Assembly: GCA_949752745.1 (NCBI GenBank)
Contig: OX457027.1
Coordinates: 56,176,053 to 56,240,052 of the forward strand
DNA length: 64,000 nucleotides
Source: Protula sp. h YS-2021
Lineage: Eukaryota; Annelida; Polychaeta; Sabellida; Serpulidae
Reading direction: 5' to 3'
Position 1 is the stretch's first letter, and every line of letters begins with the position of its first letter. Under the pieces are notes generated by a model. It ran no database searches, had not been told where the DNA came from, and worked only from the letters and a program-made list of their open reading frames with translations. The position numbers and the translations under genes were made by a program. Shown here piece after piece: positions 62,624 to 64,000 of the stretch.

Positions 62624-62625
62624 TA

Positions 62626-63639
62626 CCGACGTGACACCTGCAGTGCTGCGTAAAAGACTGCAAACATACCGGGTTTTTTTTTATAAATTCGGTTGAATTA
62701 TGGTATGTTTTAGATATAATGGAATTTAGTACGGTAACCCTAGCCCATACCAAAGTCTTCCCCCTCGCCCTCCATAACTTTTACTTCTTTGCACCAATCA
62801 GAGTCAAACTATTTGTGCTGCTGTGTAATTTCTGTAAATAAAAACAGATGTTGAAGTACCAAATTTTCACAGTAACAAATTGTGACGTTTCAAAAATTTT
62901 GAAAATCTTTCACCAGTAAGCCCATGCTTACTTAAAATCAGTGAGCTTCTTTTCGATGTAGTACAATGCGAGTTATTCCACCAAAGGGATGGAAAATCGT
63001 TCTAGATCCGTCTCAGAGCTGACACATTTTAACACTAAACGGCCAAGTACAAAGAGGTTGCAAACGAAACAAAGAGAGCACATGTCGTTCCTCCTATTTT
63101 TGTGAAAAAAAAATGTCGGTAATTTTTTATACCATCATAACCTTTACCTGCTATTGAAATGGAATTGCAAAGTTTTTTTACCCACATTTCTGCGGGATTT
63201 TTTATTCACACACTCCTCATTCGCAGCGGAAGTTACTGTGTTCTTCCGTTTCGAATGTTTGAGGTTATTACATCGGTATTTTTGTACCGTTACAGTTGAT
63301 TGGTGGTAGTAATAGTAATAGAAGAGTAGTATTGGCAGTTATGAGGTGTTATAAGGACCTATGCGTATTTATAATGGGTGCCCGTGTGCCAATTTGAATA
63401 ATTTGTCCTATCTCAGCTCCCCCTTTAATCCAAGACATACTGCTCTCGTGTTTTCCTCCCCACCTCCACCTGTGCCTGCGTCCGCTCCCATCAGCGTCTG
63501 ATGTAAATTTGTCTTCAACGTTCTGACTATAATATTTTATTTAATATGTGTTAAATACTAAGGGTAGAAAGTACCGTTGAATTGGTTGCTTAAGGTGCGA
63601 TAGATCATAAAATGACATTGTTTGTTTTTTCACCTTCAG
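62626..63639. other. Intron 3' part without gene
   Basis: AT-rich up to the acceptor at 63638-63639; no repeat recognised. Confidence 0.65.
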
Positions 63640-63969
63640 GTTGTGAAGATGTTGGCCATTGTGGTGATGACGTTTGCGATGCTCTGGCTGCCTTATCGCC
63701 TTTCTGTCGTCTACAACTCTTTCGCCAAGCCTCCATACCACGACGTGTGGTTCCGACAGTTCTGTCGCATCATGGTCTATATCAACAGTGCCATTAATCC
63801 AATTTTATACAACGCCATGTCTGTCAAATTCCGACGCGCTTTCCGCAAACTTCTTTCGTGTAGAAAACATGAGATACCGCCTTGTCACACCTATGTCAAT
63901 TACCAGCAAGTATCAAATACAGCTCGCGCCGCGCATAAAACTTGTTCCGCGGCAAACAGCACTGTGTAG
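63640..63969 (+). CDS. TRH-receptor-like neuropeptide GPCR, coding exon B (TM6, TM7, C-tail)
   Basis: Encodes residues 286-394 and the TAG stop, continuing exon A in phase 0 after the acceptor ttttttcaccttcag (AG at 63638-63639). It opens with VVKMLAIVV, matching the VTKMLAVVV start of TM6 in vertebrate TRHR. TM6 contains LWLPYR (300-305). TM7 contains CRIMVYINSAINPILYN, that is NPxxY in the form NPILY (338-342). Helix 8 is KFRRAFRKLLSCRK, with C358 a likely palmitoylation site. Y304 and R328 align with TRH-contact residues Y282 and R306; R305 aligns with R283. The joined protein is 394 aa, against 398 aa for human TRHR. In protostomes the orthologous receptors respond to EFLGamide-type peptides, so this is likely an EFLGamide receptor, though that is inference. 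The C-tail after 365 is short and does not resemble the vertebrate tail. Confidence 0.94.
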   Translation, partial: VVKMLAIVVMTFAMLWLPYRLSVVYNSFAKPPYHDVWFRQFCRIMVYINSAINPILYNAMSVKFRRAFRKLLSCRKHEIPPCHTYVNYQQVSNTARAAHKTCSAANSTV

Positions 63970-64000
63970 GAACACGGAAACTGGATATATTTATCCTTTA

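Larger units (their letters stand above)
48101..63639 (+). other. Phase-0 intron of the TRH-receptor-like gene (15539 bp)
   Basis: Begins GTAAAC after CAG and ends ttttttcaccttcag before GTT. The intron lies exactly between ICL3 and TM6, where the coding intron of vertebrate TRHR lies as I recall it (…SRKQ|VTKM there, …SRVQ|VVKM here). It carries several repeat insertions described separately: (CT)n, (TTA/TTC)n, a Helitron-like element with tandem core, two inverted-repeat elements and a deleted DIRS-like retroelement on the opposite strand. Confidence 0.9.

Overview
The window is animal nuclear DNA: AT-rich, dominated by simple repeats and decayed transposable elements, with one clear protein-coding gene split by a 15.5 kb intron. 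Several features suggest a lophotrochozoan, most likely a mollusc: a TRH-receptor-type neuropeptide GPCR, DIRS-like tyrosine-recombinase retrotransposons, dispersed repeats built on gtcggtctgtc-like words, and repeats rich in GACCTTGACC / GGTCAAGGTC. The species cannot be named from sequence alone.

The gene is a thyrotropin-releasing-hormone-receptor-like GPCR on the + strand. Coding exon A is 47246-48100 (285 codons: N-terminus, TM1-TM5, most of ICL3). Coding exon B is 63640-63969 (109 codons plus stop: TM6, TM7, C-tail). The phase-0 intron has consensus GT/AG ends and the joined protein is 394 aa. A strong 3' splice site at 47152-47153 implies at least one untranslated exon further upstream. 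The four residues that bind TRH in vertebrate TRHR all have counterparts (Y131, N135, Y304, R328). In protostomes the expected ligand is an EFLGamide-type peptide.

Upstream of the gene (1-47150), from left to right: a MITE-like element (3920-4300); a decayed minus-strand DIRS-like element (about 9840-14215) with gag, RNase H and tyrosine-recombinase remnants; a degenerate tandem region (16620-17690); a 16-bp minisatellite (18683-18990); a FLYWCH/MULE-like pseudogene (21113-21445); a nearly identical 1.9-kb direct repeat at 21544-23449 and 30243-32209; a 0.9-kb (TTTC)n-type satellite between those two copies; LINE reverse-transcriptase remnants (34219-34720, 39521-39720); a 0.45-kb inverted-repeat element (36096-36550); an orphan retroelement RT fragment (42388-42713); and a complete-ended 1003-bp pogo/Tigger-like element with a broken transposase (44059-45061).

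The intron (48101-63639) holds simple repeats, a Helitron-like non-autonomous element (54889-56916) whose core is nine tandem units of about 139 bp carrying TCAAGGTCA words, a short inverted-repeat element (57576-57849), a second, internally deleted DIRS-like copy (58090-61125), and a MITE with perfect TIRs and TA target duplication (62133-62623).

No bacterial-type operon, CRISPR, rRNA or tRNA gene was recognised. Apart from the receptor, every coding-like stretch I recognise is a mobile-element relic. I did not find a convincing new biological system. The most unusual items are the hairpin-ended Helitron-like family present at three loci, the nuclear-receptor half-site satellite inside the receptor intron, and the recent 1.9-kb duplication.
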